Positions 31,566 through 42,150 of a DNA stretch of 64,000 bases are shown piece by piece. The number at the start of each line of letters is the position of its first letter. The first letter of the stretch is position 1. A model generated the notes under the pieces. That model was not told the origin of the DNA. It searched no databases and saw nothing but the letters and a program-made list of their open reading frames with translations. The translations under genes were made by a program, and so were the position numbers. Origin of the DNA: Neophaeococcomyces mojaviensis (taxonomy: Eukaryota > Ascomycota > Eurotiomycetes > Chaetothyriales). The DNA is taken from positions 1 through 64,000 of the forward strand of contig JAPDRQ010000011.1 of assembly GCA_030247915.1 (NCBI GenBank). Direction: 5' to 3'.

Positions 31566-32993
31566 TCAGGTTGTGCCTACCAAGACTCTCCAAGCGAGTA
31601 CGATAGTGTATTGCCAGAAAGCAGGTACAGGATCCCAAAAGTCGTAGTAAGCTTCGCGACCAAGCAGTAGCTTCTGGGTCAGAGCTCCAATACTGCCTAG
31701 TACTTCCCTTGGGCTGACACGAAGTAAAAGAAGTCCCTTGCATGGTTCCCAAAAGAGATCGCTGATTGTGTCCGGGAGGAAATAGCTTTCTTTGATCGGC
31801 TGACTGGTTTTCGAGTTCGTCACATGTTTTCGGAAGGATGGAGTGCTTGTGATTGCCATCCCGTTCGCAACACTCCGTAACATGGAGAGATATGTTTCGG
31901 CTAAACTGCTTGAACCAGGCAAGCCGGCGGTTGGAACGAAAGTAGGATGTAGGCGCAAAGAACCCTCCACTGGCAATATGAGCTGCGCTACTCCGGCATG
32001 TGTAATTCTCTCACTGAGCACAAACGACAGTGTCAAGTGGCATGAGAAATCATGACCTAACTCTCGTACAACTGCCTCGGTATAGCTCCGAAGGGCTTGT
32101 TGTAAAGCAGGCCCGCCGGCAGCCACGTCCACCCCACTAGCCAAAATGCGTTTCACCCAGAATGCCTCAACACTCCCGCGAATGGCAATAGCGGTGCATT
32201 GATATTTCGTAGATGAATCGAGATACTCTTCGAGGATTAGACTGGAGCCCGGAGTGATCTTGACGAGCGAGACATCCTGATAAGTTTGACTCAAAGTGCG
32301 GCGTGGAAGCAGAGTTTGCGAAACCTCTAACTTGCTCTTCATCGGTGATTTGAGGAGGTACTGCTTCTGGCCTTGACCATGATTGAGCACATTGTGAATG
32401 TCACCTCGGCTCCTAACCCTATGCATTTCTGGAGCAGGGAGATTTCTGCCTCGAAAAAATTCTAAGAGTGTCTCCTTATCCTTAAAATACCTGCTGCTGT
32501 TCCTATCTGCAGCAATGCAGGCACATCTCGTGTTCCCCTCAACCCTTTCTCTGGTCAGTGCAATCGCATCGAGAGGGATGTCGTGGCTACAGTCAATCCA
32601 AAGATCAACATTCTCTCTTGTTACAATCTCTAGAACCCACCGAGCGAAATAGCTTGCATCCGCGGCTGCTGACAGCGGAGGCAGCGCATAATGCTTCGTC
32701 AGTGCTCGCGATCGTCTAGAGATATCAAGATGTCCCAAGCTTTGCAAATCGGCTCCAATAAGTCGATGACCTGCCCTTTCGAGAGCTCGAGCAATGTTAA
32801 GACCCTGCGCATTTGCAGTTCCCGTAACCAAAATCGTTTTCTTTGGCGTGGACTTTAGTTTTCGAAAAGGAATCTTGCTCCTCTGGCTTGCTAAGATGAC
32901 TGCAGCGTAGTTAAGCCAAAGAAGCAATGTCGCAAGTGGTAGCGACGCTACCACTACAAATAGTAGAAGCAGATTATCCAACCGGGACGCCAT
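31566..32993 (-). CDS. Membrane-anchored MysC-like ATP-grasp protein
   Basis: A single-exon product of 475 residues. The start at 32993 is the ATG heading MASRLDNLLLLFVVVASLPL; the open frame extends further but without another in-frame ATG. Residues 5-35 form one or two membrane segments. A pre-ATP-grasp Rossmann-like unit follows (TILVTGTANAQGLNIARALE, then RAGHRLIGADLQ). The ATP-grasp body has KDKETLLEFFRGRNLPAPE, YLLKSP and SSLILEEYLDSSTKYQC. The terminal motif, near 345-355, reads PVEGSLRLHPTF where MysC-like enzymes have an E-x-N-P-R motif. It ends with a DPVPAFW segment, also MysC-like. MysC condenses glycine with 4-deoxygadusol in mycosporine synthesis. No dehydroquinate-synthase-like or O-methyltransferase partner lies nearby, so this is an orphan paralogue of unknown substrate. 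Confidence 0.78.
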   Translation of the reverse strand: MASRLDNLLLLFVVVASLPLATLLLWLNYAAVILASQRSKIPFRKLKSTPKKTILVTGTANAQGLNIARALERAGHRLIGADLQSLGHLDISRRSRALTKHYALPPLSAAADASYFARWVLEIVTRENVDLWIDCSHDIPLDAIALTRERVEGNTRCACIAADRNSSRYFKDKETLLEFFRGRNLPAPEMHRVRSRGDIHNVLNHGQGQKQYLLKSPMKSKLEVSQTLLPRRTLSQTYQDVSLVKITPGSSLILEEYLDSSTKYQCTAIAIRGSVEAFWVKRILASGVDVAAGGPALQQALRSYTEAVVRELGHDFSCHLTLSFVLSERITHAGVAQLILPVEGSLRLHPTFVPTAGLPGSSSLAETYLSMLRSVANGMAITSTPSFRKHVTNSKTSQPIKESYFLPDTISDLFWEPCKGLLLLRVSPREVLGSIGALTQKLLLGREAYYDFWDPVPAFWQYTIVLAWRVLVGTT

Positions 32994-33828
32994 AACTGAC
33001 GGTGCTACGGCAAGAGATTTAGGTGGAGTAAAGAGCACTCATCTTCAAGTGTCTAGGCAAATTGGTTGCGGCAAACAGTCTTCGTGACTAGTAGATTCCA
33101 GATAGTGTTGAAAGGATAGTAACATGAAAACCGTATAGCAGTAGAAAAAGCGTGCTCCATCATTGATATTTTCATTCCTTGCTCTCAAGCTCAAACACAA
33201 AAATGTCGGCAAAGGTGCCCAGCCACACCAGGAGCACGACTCCGTCATGTGTTGTCTCTGCCGGTCCCGCAGCACCTGTAGCGCCAGCGATGGAGCAGGA
33301 AAGTTGGACAATAGGAATGAAGTCACGATAAGGCTTCTTGTACCCAGAAAGCCTTGTACGAAGTGCGCGCAAATATTACATTTTTAACATAGCAGTAGTG
33401 ATGCCATTACTCCTCGCCTTTCCATAAAGCCACTCTTGTTTGCCTCACGCAACTACAGGATGCTCTGAGACCTAGAATCTTTTCATGCAAGCCACTGGTT
33501 TGATTCAGCTGGAACAGTGCAGGCACTGAAGCTTGACTTGGTGCTAATCGAGGCGCTAGCGGCAAGCTTAACGAAAGTCGTCAATCGTGATCGGTAGCTG
33601 CGATCGACTCATTGATGCAATTGGACGGAAAGCTGCATGTTGGAATTGTTCACTAATGCGACCCGCCGTCACCAATCTTTCGACCATGCACTCACAACAA
33701 ATTTCCTCAGATAATGCGCTCCTGTATTCTCACTTTGTGCTCATATTCCATTAACCTCTGTAGCAGTTGCGGAAACTTCTCTTACAGCAGTTGGTCTTCG
33801 AGCTTCGCGACAGCACTCCTTAGCCGAA
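32994..33828. promoter_or_regulatory. Divergent promoter region of ATP-grasp and PNS1 genes
   Basis: About 830 bp lies between divergent start codons. It holds both promoters. I see no recognisable gene or repeat. Confidence 0.5.
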
Positions 33829-35466
33829 ATGGCGCAACAAGGTGAAGCCGCGAACTACTACAACCAACAGTTTCAGCAACCCCAAGGCTATCCGCCGTAT
33901 CAGCCGCCTCCTGGTCCTCCTCAAAACTATCAACAATACCAGCAAGGTCCTCCACAGCAAGAGCAGTATGGTGGAAAACAGCAGGGATACTCTCAGAACC
34001 CTCCCACCTACGGCGACAACTTTGTCGCGCCGATGGATGATAAACAAACCTTTCAACAGACATTCAAGATCGACAAACCAAAGTGGCATGATCTGTGGGC
34101 CGGCTTGCTTCTTGTTGCTGTGTTCTTGGGCTTCGTTGCCGTCTCCGGCGTGTCACTATATCGATATTCAAAATATCACAGCTTCAACGGAGGTGGCATT
34201 TATGGCTCGGCCAACGACTTCTCACTAAACACGAATACCCTCGTCCTCTTCATATTTGTTCTTGCTGTTGCCTTCGTCCTCTCGTGGGCCTATTTCTTGG
34301 CTGCGCGGGCTTTCACCAAGCAATTCATATGGATCACCGGCATTTTGAATTGTGTAATGGCTGTGGGGACTGCTGTATACTACTTGTATCGACATCTCTG
34401 GGGCGCAGGTATTGTTTTTGCCATCTTCGCGGTCTTTGCCATCTTCTGCTTCATAAGCTGGATCCCACGCATTCCCTTCGCTGTGGTTATGCTTCAACAA
34501 GCACAAGATGTTGCGCGCATGAAGAAAGTCCATGTGTTCATGGTCAGTTTCATTGGTGGTGTGGTCGCTATAGCATTTGGTGCATGGTTCTCGGTTACGT
34601 TGGTTGGCATTTATACCGCTTATATGCCGTCTAATGCAGGGTCAAATTCAAATCCAGCGTGCGCCCAAGGAGGATGCTCAAGCGGCAGGGTAATCGGCTT
34701 GATCGTTTTCGTCACGTTTGCAGGGTACTGGATATCTGAATGGATCAAGAACACCATTCATACCGTTGTTGCAGGTGTATACGGCTCGTGGTATTTCTGC
34801 GCAGGAAAGCCAGGAGGGATACCCAAAGGGACAACTATGGGCGCTTTCAAGCGAGCGACAACCTACTCCTTCGGCTCGATCTCATTTGGCAGTCTTGTCG
34901 TGGCTCTCGTCAACATGCTTCGCCAAGCTTGCAGTATCGCCCAAAGTCAATCTGCACAAGACGGAAACATCGTTGGAGTCATCTTTTTCTGCATCCTGGG
35001 ATGTTTCATCGGTATTTTGAATTGGGCTGTCCAGTTCATCAATCGATATGCTTTTTGCCATATCGCGTTGTATGGCAAAGCATATATACCTGCCGCAAAG
35101 GATACTTGGACCATGATGAAAGACCGTGGCCTTGACGCCTTGGTTAACGATTGTCTTACAGGTCCAGTGCTCAGCATGGGCTCTATATTCGTGGCATACG
35201 TCTGCGCTCTTCTCTCATACCTCTACCTCGAATTTACCAATCCTGCGTACAACGAAGGCGGGACGTTCACACCTGTCATTATGGCATTCTCATTCTTGAT
35301 CGGACTCCAAGTCTGCCAGATCTTCATGACACCAATTGGATCTGGAATTGACACGATTTTTGTGGCCATGGGATGGGATCCAGACATCGCTGCACGAGAG
35401 CACCCAGAATTCTGGGGCAGATTGGTTGCAGTTTATCCTCATGTCCAAGATGTCATTCATGCATAG
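33829..35466 (+). CDS. PNS1: Choline transporter-like protein PNS1
   Basis: An intronless gene of 545 residues. Residues 1-70 are Gln/Pro/Tyr-rich (QPQGYPPYQPPPGPPQNY), a typical cytosolic tail of fungal PNS1. KPKWHDLWAGLLLVAVFLGF begins the first of about ten membrane segments. The conserved CTL-family C-terminal half is present: GSWYFCAGKPGG, TTYSFGSISFGSLVVALVNM, RYAFCHIALYGKAYIPAAKD and DALVNDCLTGPVLSMGS. Despite the name, yeast Pns1 does not clearly transport choline; the family (SLC44-like) resides in the plasma membrane and endomembranes. The length and order match fungal orthologues. Confidence 0.95.
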   Translation: MAQQGEAANYYNQQFQQPQGYPPYQPPPGPPQNYQQYQQGPPQQEQYGGKQQGYSQNPPTYGDNFVAPMDDKQTFQQTFKIDKPKWHDLWAGLLLVAVFLGFVAVSGVSLYRYSKYHSFNGGGIYGSANDFSLNTNTLVLFIFVLAVAFVLSWAYFLAARAFTKQFIWITGILNCVMAVGTAVYYLYRHLWGAGIVFAIFAVFAIFCFISWIPRIPFAVVMLQQAQDVARMKKVHVFMVSFIGGVVAIAFGAWFSVTLVGIYTAYMPSNAGSNSNPACAQGGCSSGRVIGLIVFVTFAGYWISEWIKNTIHTVVAGVYGSWYFCAGKPGGIPKGTTMGAFKRATTYSFGSISFGSLVVALVNMLRQACSIAQSQSAQDGNIVGVIFFCILGCFIGILNWAVQFINRYAFCHIALYGKAYIPAAKDTWTMMKDRGLDALVNDCLTGPVLSMGSIFVAYVCALLSYLYLEFTNPAYNEGGTFTPVIMAFSFLIGLQVCQIFMTPIGSGIDTIFVAMGWDPDIAAREHPEFWGRLVAVYPHVQDVIHA

Positions 35467-36454
35467 ACTTCCATCTCAATACTTTTACTTCTAGGATAAT
35501 ACATCATTTCGTCAGTGTTGCGGCCGGACTGGCGATACACAAGCATGATTTCATGATTAAGCATACGACCAATAGGAATGAACATTTTTTTCCTGCAGTA
35601 TAATCGATCACGAGAAGCTTTTCCTGAGTCTTCCTTTTAGAACACTGTCATCTCAAGCCCTTTATGTCCGCTCTCGTGCGTATCGGACTCCTTCGGATCG
35701 CTAAGCATATCATTTCCATTGGATTGCAAGAAGTCTCCAAAAGGCAGAAGCATTAAAGCCTGGAACTACAATGGCGCTACGGCCGCTACAACTCGTGTTC
35801 ACCATGGTCTTTTTTCACTTCTGAACTCGTGCTAAGCCCAATAAGTACTAAATCAACACAAATGAAGGCATGTTGACCGAGAAGCTGCTGTCTACAGCGA
35901 CGACATTGTCGCTTCTCCTTGCTATAATGGCGATGAGATTACGTCAGAGTAACAACTTTTAGTAGGCGTATCGATACATGTAAGTTTGTCAGAAGAGCTC
36001 CCTGTGTAAAGAGTATTACCATTTATCCATAGTTAGTCTTAGCGTTTGGTTACTTCTTGGATCGTGAAGAGTGTAGCACTATGTCTTGATTTCATACTTG
36101 TGTATGCTGACAGAAACCTAATGGGGCCGTATTCTCTTCTCAGCGCTTAAGCGAAAATGGCAGTCCCGAAAAGCTTCACGGTCGCCGATTCGTTAAAATG
36201 CGTATTTATGGTAGTCACAATGCGAAAAGCTGCTTCGTCCGTTAGCCGTGCTTTTACTAGCACTCGCGAAACTATGCTGCCTGACAGAGGTGAAGACTTC
36301 TTTCACAATATATATTCCTGACACAGCACGAACGAATGTATACAACTCTGAACTTTTGACACATTACTGAAGACCAGCGGCCGTTCACGATCCCGACCAC
36401 TGAGTGTATCTATATTTCATCTTTGAAGCTTAGAGCAAAAGGTGTACCTTCACA
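35467..36454. other. Intergenic region
   Basis: This separates PNS1 from the DUF4188 gene, both on the plus strand. I see no coding feature or repeat. The right part is the DUF4188 promoter. Confidence 0.5.
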
Positions 36455-37449
36455 ATGTCAAGTGAGAGATATACAAGCATGTTCCCACCCTCGGCTGAGA
36501 GGCCAAAGTCACAGATGCACTGGATGACGGAATTGCAGTCACTCCTAGTGGTATGGTACTCTTCAATGAGAGCCTCATGTTGACCGGCTATTGACCACCC
36601 ATTCTTTAGATCCTCAAAATCACTCTTCCACTTTCAGTCTGGATATGCCTCGGAGCAATTTTTCAAGCCATTTTACTCCTCCTACCACTGTCATCTATCA
36701 TCAAATACTGGCGCTTCTATGCCACTCTCCCAGCAGTCCTCTTCATCCTCGCTAAAAGCCTCAACACAGTCCTAATCTCTTGTAATATCATCAAAAATCC
36801 GTACCTCCCGCACCAAAGCCTCTGGAACAAACGCGTCACAGCTCTGGTCCCTGACAAAGCTGGCAACTTCCCCAACATCGACGAGCCCCCCAACAAGAAC
36901 AAAGTCGCCGTGCTCATCCTCGGGGCTACGGTCAACCACCCTGGCGGCTACCTGACTGCCCCCCACGCCGACAAATTTGTTGAGCTTAGCGACCGCATGT
37001 TCAACGAACTCGATGTTCTACCTCAGGAAGAGACCGGCTTCCTCGGTCAAAGCACACTGTATCAGCACAACCCGTCAGGGACCGTGGACTCATACCTTAT
37101 TAGCTATTGGCGAAGCATTGAGTCGATTCACAACTATGCCGTGAGCCCAGCGCATACCGATGCGGTGAATTGGTGGAATAGAGAGAGCAAGAATAACGGG
37201 CTGAAGCATATTGGAATTATGCATGAGATATTTGAGGCGCCTGCGGGGATGTGGGAGACTGTGTATCTGAACTTCGAGCCGACCATGATGGGGGCGACAA
37301 GCTATTTGAAGAAGGCAGACGAGAAAGGCGTCGTAGGTGGGACGGTTGCGGATATGTGGGTCAGTCCTGTTGTTGATGCTAGTCGTGGAAAGCTGAGGAG
37401 CTCAAGGGGACGGTTGGGGTGGGATGCGAGGAGGGACGGAAGGGAGTAG
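36455..37449 (+). CDS. DUF4188-family protein with N-terminal membrane segments
   Basis: Exons 36455-36550 and 36610-37449 flank a 59-nt intron (GTATGG...TCTTTAG), giving 311 residues. Splicing joins MTELQSLLV to ILKITLPLSVWICLGAIFQA. Residues about 33-85 form two hydrophobic helices. The DUF4188 domain occupies about 135-280: VAVLILGATVNHPGGYL, QSTLYQHNPSGTVDSYLISYW, then HNYAVSPAHTDAVNWWNRES and HIGIMHEIFEAPAGMWETVY. This family adopts a ferredoxin-like dimeric alpha/beta barrel related to haem-binding monooxygenase folds; its reaction is unknown. The C-terminus is basic and variable. Confidence 0.88.
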
Positions 37450-39180
37450 GGTCGCACAGGGCTTCAGGTGGCATTCCAGGACTTGCACATTTGTTCGTCT
37501 TATGTCATACATACTTTCATATTCATGTCCATTTTCCATAACCTTCAACCCGCATTTTCTTGCCGTCAAGCACTTCCCCTAGTCCCTTCATCCCTCGTTA
37601 TCTTCGTGATTAGTCTACAGCGGGCACCTTTACAGGCATTGACGACGCAGCCGGGCCAGAATCAAAAAGCTTCAAGTCTAACAAAGGGCTAATACAGCCT
37701 GTAATCTCGTTGGCGACGTAATGTGCGGCGATGGCAATAATGTAGAGCAGAAATTAATCACCGTAGGTCCTATGCATAGTCGGAGTTGTGCAATTCAAGC
37801 CGTTGCGGGACTAGACTATCTTCGTCAGTAACTCGGTATCGTGTGTGCCTGTTGAAGGTGTCATTATAAGAAAATTCGTGGCTTCTCCTGCAGACGCGCG
37901 TCCACATCTTCTTTGTTTCTCTTGGCGGTGCTGAGGTGGGGAGTTGGCGATGCCAATCGTTACAGGCATCATTGCCAAGATGTACTGGAATTCATCTTCA
38001 TGAACACCACATGCTTCCGGGAATATATGAGACAATTGGCAGAACATGAGTGGTCGTCTTGGACTTCCAAGTTGAGACCCAAGTCCTTGCATATTTCCAG
38101 GTGATCAGCCAGTCTTCAAGATAACAAAATCTTCTGGAACAGGAAAATCATGGCCCTCAGCATTGTGGTCATGGTCCATTATAGTTCACGTTCCAAAGAA
38201 AATGGCATGATTTCAGTATTGCTGTTTGGAGACGGACTCAGCCAGATGTTAGCTGGAGGTAGTTGAAGCTGTGATAATGGTCTACCATCTTCAATGCTGC
38301 TCACCATTTGACAAGACACCAACTTACCAGTCTTCAGCCATCCAAGAGTTACATTCTTGCCAACATCCTCTGTACTCGAATGTAGCATTATCTTGCACCC
38401 CTTTCGCAGCAACATCGATATGCGCACCGGAAAACACAAAGTAGTGGAAGTCAAGGAGTGTTTTTATCTATGAATGCATAGCCTAGAAATTTGTCTTGGT
38501 ATACACTTTCTGGTATGAGATATTGTACTGTTGGCCCAAACAGTCGCAAACAGTACTCAGCAAGCGCCGTATTGGACGGTAAGGTTCAGTTGGCACCTCA
38601 TATAGATGGTGATGTTTGTTCAACGAAGCTAGGTAAAAAGCAGTTGATAGTTTCGATGCCATACATAGAGATGCACTTTATAATCGCTTTGGCTACTTCA
38701 ATGGTCATTTGCAGCTCACCATGAAGGACTGTGGCGCTGATTTGCATGCATGTCTGAAATGAGCTTGAGTGTCATTTGTTTTAGGACGCATAGAACTTGT
38801 ATACCTCAAAGATATAGAGTATTTCACAACAGAAAAAAGCTCATCTGAGGCCTTTGACATGCTGAATATTCCCACCAATCGCAAAGCTAGCGAGCCAAAG
38901 ATGAAAATGCCATAAGAGGCTGTACGGCGAATCACAAAGCTCAGTGCGCAGGTTTATTTGTTCACGCCACCTCTTCTCTTTCCTCATGATATGAAATGAC
39001 CAGCTCATTTGGACTAGACGCAGAAAACTATTCCAGTGCTCTATGCCTAATATTCGAAGTTGGCCGACCAAGGTCAAGGCTGGCTAAGAATACTGCGATC
39101 AATCAACGTTGTGTGTGTTCCAATATGTTATTTCGGCGACAAGGACACTTTGATAACATCAGAACGCTAATGATGCAAAG
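37450..39180. other. Gene-poor stretch
   Basis: 1.7 kb without a supported gene. On the minus strand at about 38160-38460 short protein-like fragments appear in changing frames (DHDHNAEGHDFPVPEDFVIL among them), which may be an eroded gene, but I cannot name the family. The rest is AT-rich and featureless. Confidence 0.4.
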
Positions 39181-40656
39181 ATGATGCAGATACGTGGAAA
39201 ACGAAAGCATCAGGACAGAAGCAATCATATTACCTCAAACCGCGCTCGGGGACGTTCATTGAAGCGACCGTCGCAACTAGTGTTCAAACAGAAGGCAGCT
39301 GCCTTGAAGAAGCTTCAAAAACATCACATGCAGTCGCGGATCAAGATGGAGAGTTCAATATCGGAGAATCTTTCCACACTAGAGAAACTACCAGTAGAAC
39401 TCATCCAGCAAGTATTCTTCCTTGCGCTTGAGATCAATATGCCACGTGCCTCAAGGCACTTGCAGCAGGTACTGTCGACGGAGCCTATTTTTCGCGCTTT
39501 AATCGCCTTTGCATATTTCGATGATGATGGTGGAAGTCCTGTTGAGACGAAGCATTTCTTGCCTGCTGAGTATCGCACTCTGAATAGCATGGAGAAGGTC
39601 CGGTTGCAGCAGGGTATACTGTCTTGCAGATGGTGCACATACTACAGGATCAAATCAAGTTTGCCTACCTTAACTCGATTAGTCATAGCTCAAGCATGGC
39701 ATCAAGAACACGCTTTAGCTGAGTCACTCTCTGCAGGACTCGACGGAATACAAGAGGTGGCCTTGAAAGTTGCTAACCAAGCAATCCATGCTCTGGCCGT
39801 GCTACCAAGTTTTGAAGACGAAGTGGAGCTTGAGAAGCACTACTTCTCTCGAACCATCATCGAAGATCTAGGCAGCAACGGTATACCATTCGCGTCACGC
39901 AATTACTCCGACACACCCCTCACACGCATTGTCACGTGGACGTCTTCTCTAGACGACAATGGAGTCATTCACAAGACCACCGATCGCTCATTGAGCGCAC
40001 TAGCCGTCCGCCATATTCCAAATTGGTTACTACGCAGCAAACCATGGACTATTGAGCGGCTTCAGTTCCTACAGGTCTTGCGGCAAGGATACACATTTGT
40101 GCAGGATGATCTCATTATGGCCATATCTGCAGGTGCTGTCATTGAAGGTATGAAGAATGCAATTCAAGAACGCCACATTGCTGCACTCAAAACCTTACTT
40201 GAGATACACAACTCATTTTTCAAGTCTGGTGCCTGGACGTTCCAGAGCATGGTCGGACCACAATTAACTGCGCCTTCGCACCATCCACTACCTGTCGATC
40301 TGTTTCACCTCGCGCTTCAACAGAGAGATATGGCTTCTGAACTACTATCCTTACTCCTACGAGCAGGCATTGATTCGTTGCCTAAAGACGATGAGAAAGC
40401 CACGGCTTGGGCAGTTCGCGAATCGAGCCACGGTAATGCGCTTGCATCTTGGCTACTGAGTCACATGGAAGGTACCTCTGATTACGGTCTTCCTCGTCGT
40501 GGTCACTTGTTTGTGGACGGATGCCTATCATGGAGAGCCAGAGCGAGAGGCGATTTCCCTTTTCCGGAGTCTTCATTCGCTGACGAGTTGGGCTACATCA
40601 AAGGGACTACCATAACGCCTGCCGGAGTGAATGATCAAGTGTGTGGAAACGACTAA
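39181..40656 (+). CDS. F-box-like orphan protein
   Basis: A single-exon frame of 491 residues starting with ATGATG at 39181; either ATG could be used. A basic leader (about 1-50, with KRKHQDRSNH and RSLKRPSQLVFKQKAAALKK) suggests nuclear targeting. Residues about 65-100 read LSTLEKLPVELIQQVFFLAL, a degenerate F-box start (LxxLPxELIxxIF). The remainder is helical with leucine-rich segments (RTLNSMEKVRLQQGILSCRW) resembling lineage-expanded F-box proteins of Dothideomycetes. If functional, it would recruit substrates to the CUL1 complex encoded at 14-16.3 kb. No substrate domain is recognised. Confidence 0.75.
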   Translation: MMQIRGKRKHQDRSNHITSNRARGRSLKRPSQLVFKQKAAALKKLQKHHMQSRIKMESSISENLSTLEKLPVELIQQVFFLALEINMPRASRHLQQVLSTEPIFRALIAFAYFDDDGGSPVETKHFLPAEYRTLNSMEKVRLQQGILSCRWCTYYRIKSSLPTLTRLVIAQAWHQEHALAESLSAGLDGIQEVALKVANQAIHALAVLPSFEDEVELEKHYFSRTIIEDLGSNGIPFASRNYSDTPLTRIVTWTSSLDDNGVIHKTTDRSLSALAVRHIPNWLLRSKPWTIERLQFLQVLRQGYTFVQDDLIMAISAGAVIEGMKNAIQERHIAALKTLLEIHNSFFKSGAWTFQSMVGPQLTAPSHHPLPVDLFHLALQQRDMASELLSLLLRAGIDSLPKDDEKATAWAVRESSHGNALASWLLSHMEGTSDYGLPRRGHLFVDGCLSWRARARGDFPFPESSFADELGYIKGTTITPAGVNDQVCGND

Positions 40657-42150
40657 GGGCACCATTTTACGTTCGATGATCACTGATGCTCTCTTGAAGA
40701 ATTCAGGACTCCTGGTTTTGATGATCGCGCACCGAATTGCTTGATAAGGACCATGGCATACGGAATGACCATTCGGAAGAGTGATTCGACCAACTAACAA
40801 GCCATCTGCGACTCAGCCTTGGTTTCATCGCCTAACACCATTACTCAAGATTAATGCTTGTTACTGATAATCCACTTTTCCTGCCCGAAATATTGGTCAT
40901 CGGTCAGTAATACGGCTCCGCAAGTCCTTTCGAGACAGACTTTGTGGCATTGCTGCCTGACACAGCGATGCGCCTTAAGGAACCGGTGACTCTTATCATT
41001 GGAAACCAAGGCTACGGAAAGGCTGCAGGCGCGCTAACATACTATTACTGTTCAATCGTATCGAACTGGGGCTGATATCTGGCGCCTTATTCAGATGTGA
41101 CACTTAAGTAGTGACTACATACCATAAGAAGCACGCAAGCGACCACACCGGTGAGTCAATAGTACTTTCCCGTAAGAAGCCAAGTTACAGTCTAATGCTA
41201 TATCGAAGGTTCGTCTCGCATAATCGTACTTTCGCTATCTGCAGTGTTAGGAAGAAACGGTTTACGAGCTACAATCTTACGGGCGCAAATAGACATTAAA
41301 TCACTGGCGTCTAATCGCAACAGCGTTTAGCACAAAAGTGTATTAATGCTGACAATTTTTTGGCTGGTTCAGTTCAGCTTCGAGGAGACAACTGTGTAAT
41401 CTTGGTGGTGAGAATGGCTTTTGTAAGTCTCTGCTGAAGTGATTTCAGCACTCAAGTTTCTTGGTCGAGTCAGCAGATCCATTTGAGTAGTAGAACTTTG
41501 GGGATCGGGCACATTGTAGGCTAATTGGTTGCGAAAATGTGCATTGGTAAGTTAAGCCCGAAGGGGCCGCTCACTTGGCCACAAACAGGGGGCGGCCTCG
41601 GTTCTGGAAATTTTCCAACCTTGCAGCCTAGTGGAGACTTGCGCTAAACTTGTAAGGCATTATGCCGTTCGCTTTTGATAAATGCACAGCTATTCCTACC
41701 CGGATCATGTTACCTTCTCAAAACAATTTTCGTCGCCACTTCCCTGTTCTGAATGATCTTTTAAATCACGGTGTACGCAAGCTTTCGAGCCTTGGTTGTT
41801 GGAGAACATGTCACTTGTCTCGCGTTGGCCACACCATATTCGCCATTCGTCAGGCATCAAGTATTCTTGACTTTCTGGACCAGCTCTTTCACAGCCACTC
41901 AATTTACGTGTCTACAGCTCGACTGATCGTGCAGCCACACCTTCCAAGAGATCACAACGTGTTCAATCTTCTGAGTCAGAGCAGATATAGGTCTGGTCGT
42001 CATTCTAGATAATTTCGCCGCCAGTCCTTTATCATTCCGGTCTTAGCCTTAAGGCCTTCTCATCCTACTGACCTTGAGGCTTCCATCATCATCATTACTT
42101 TATTTGCATTACACCTTGAAGCAGTTCTTCTTCCTCAAGAACAGCACAAG
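40657..42150. other. Gene-poor stretch upstream of zinc-finger gene
   Basis: 1.5 kb with only small random frames. The last part (42000-42150) is the probable leader of the zinc-finger gene, with pyrimidine-rich and CATCATCATC sequence. I see no repeat or RNA gene. Confidence 0.45.
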
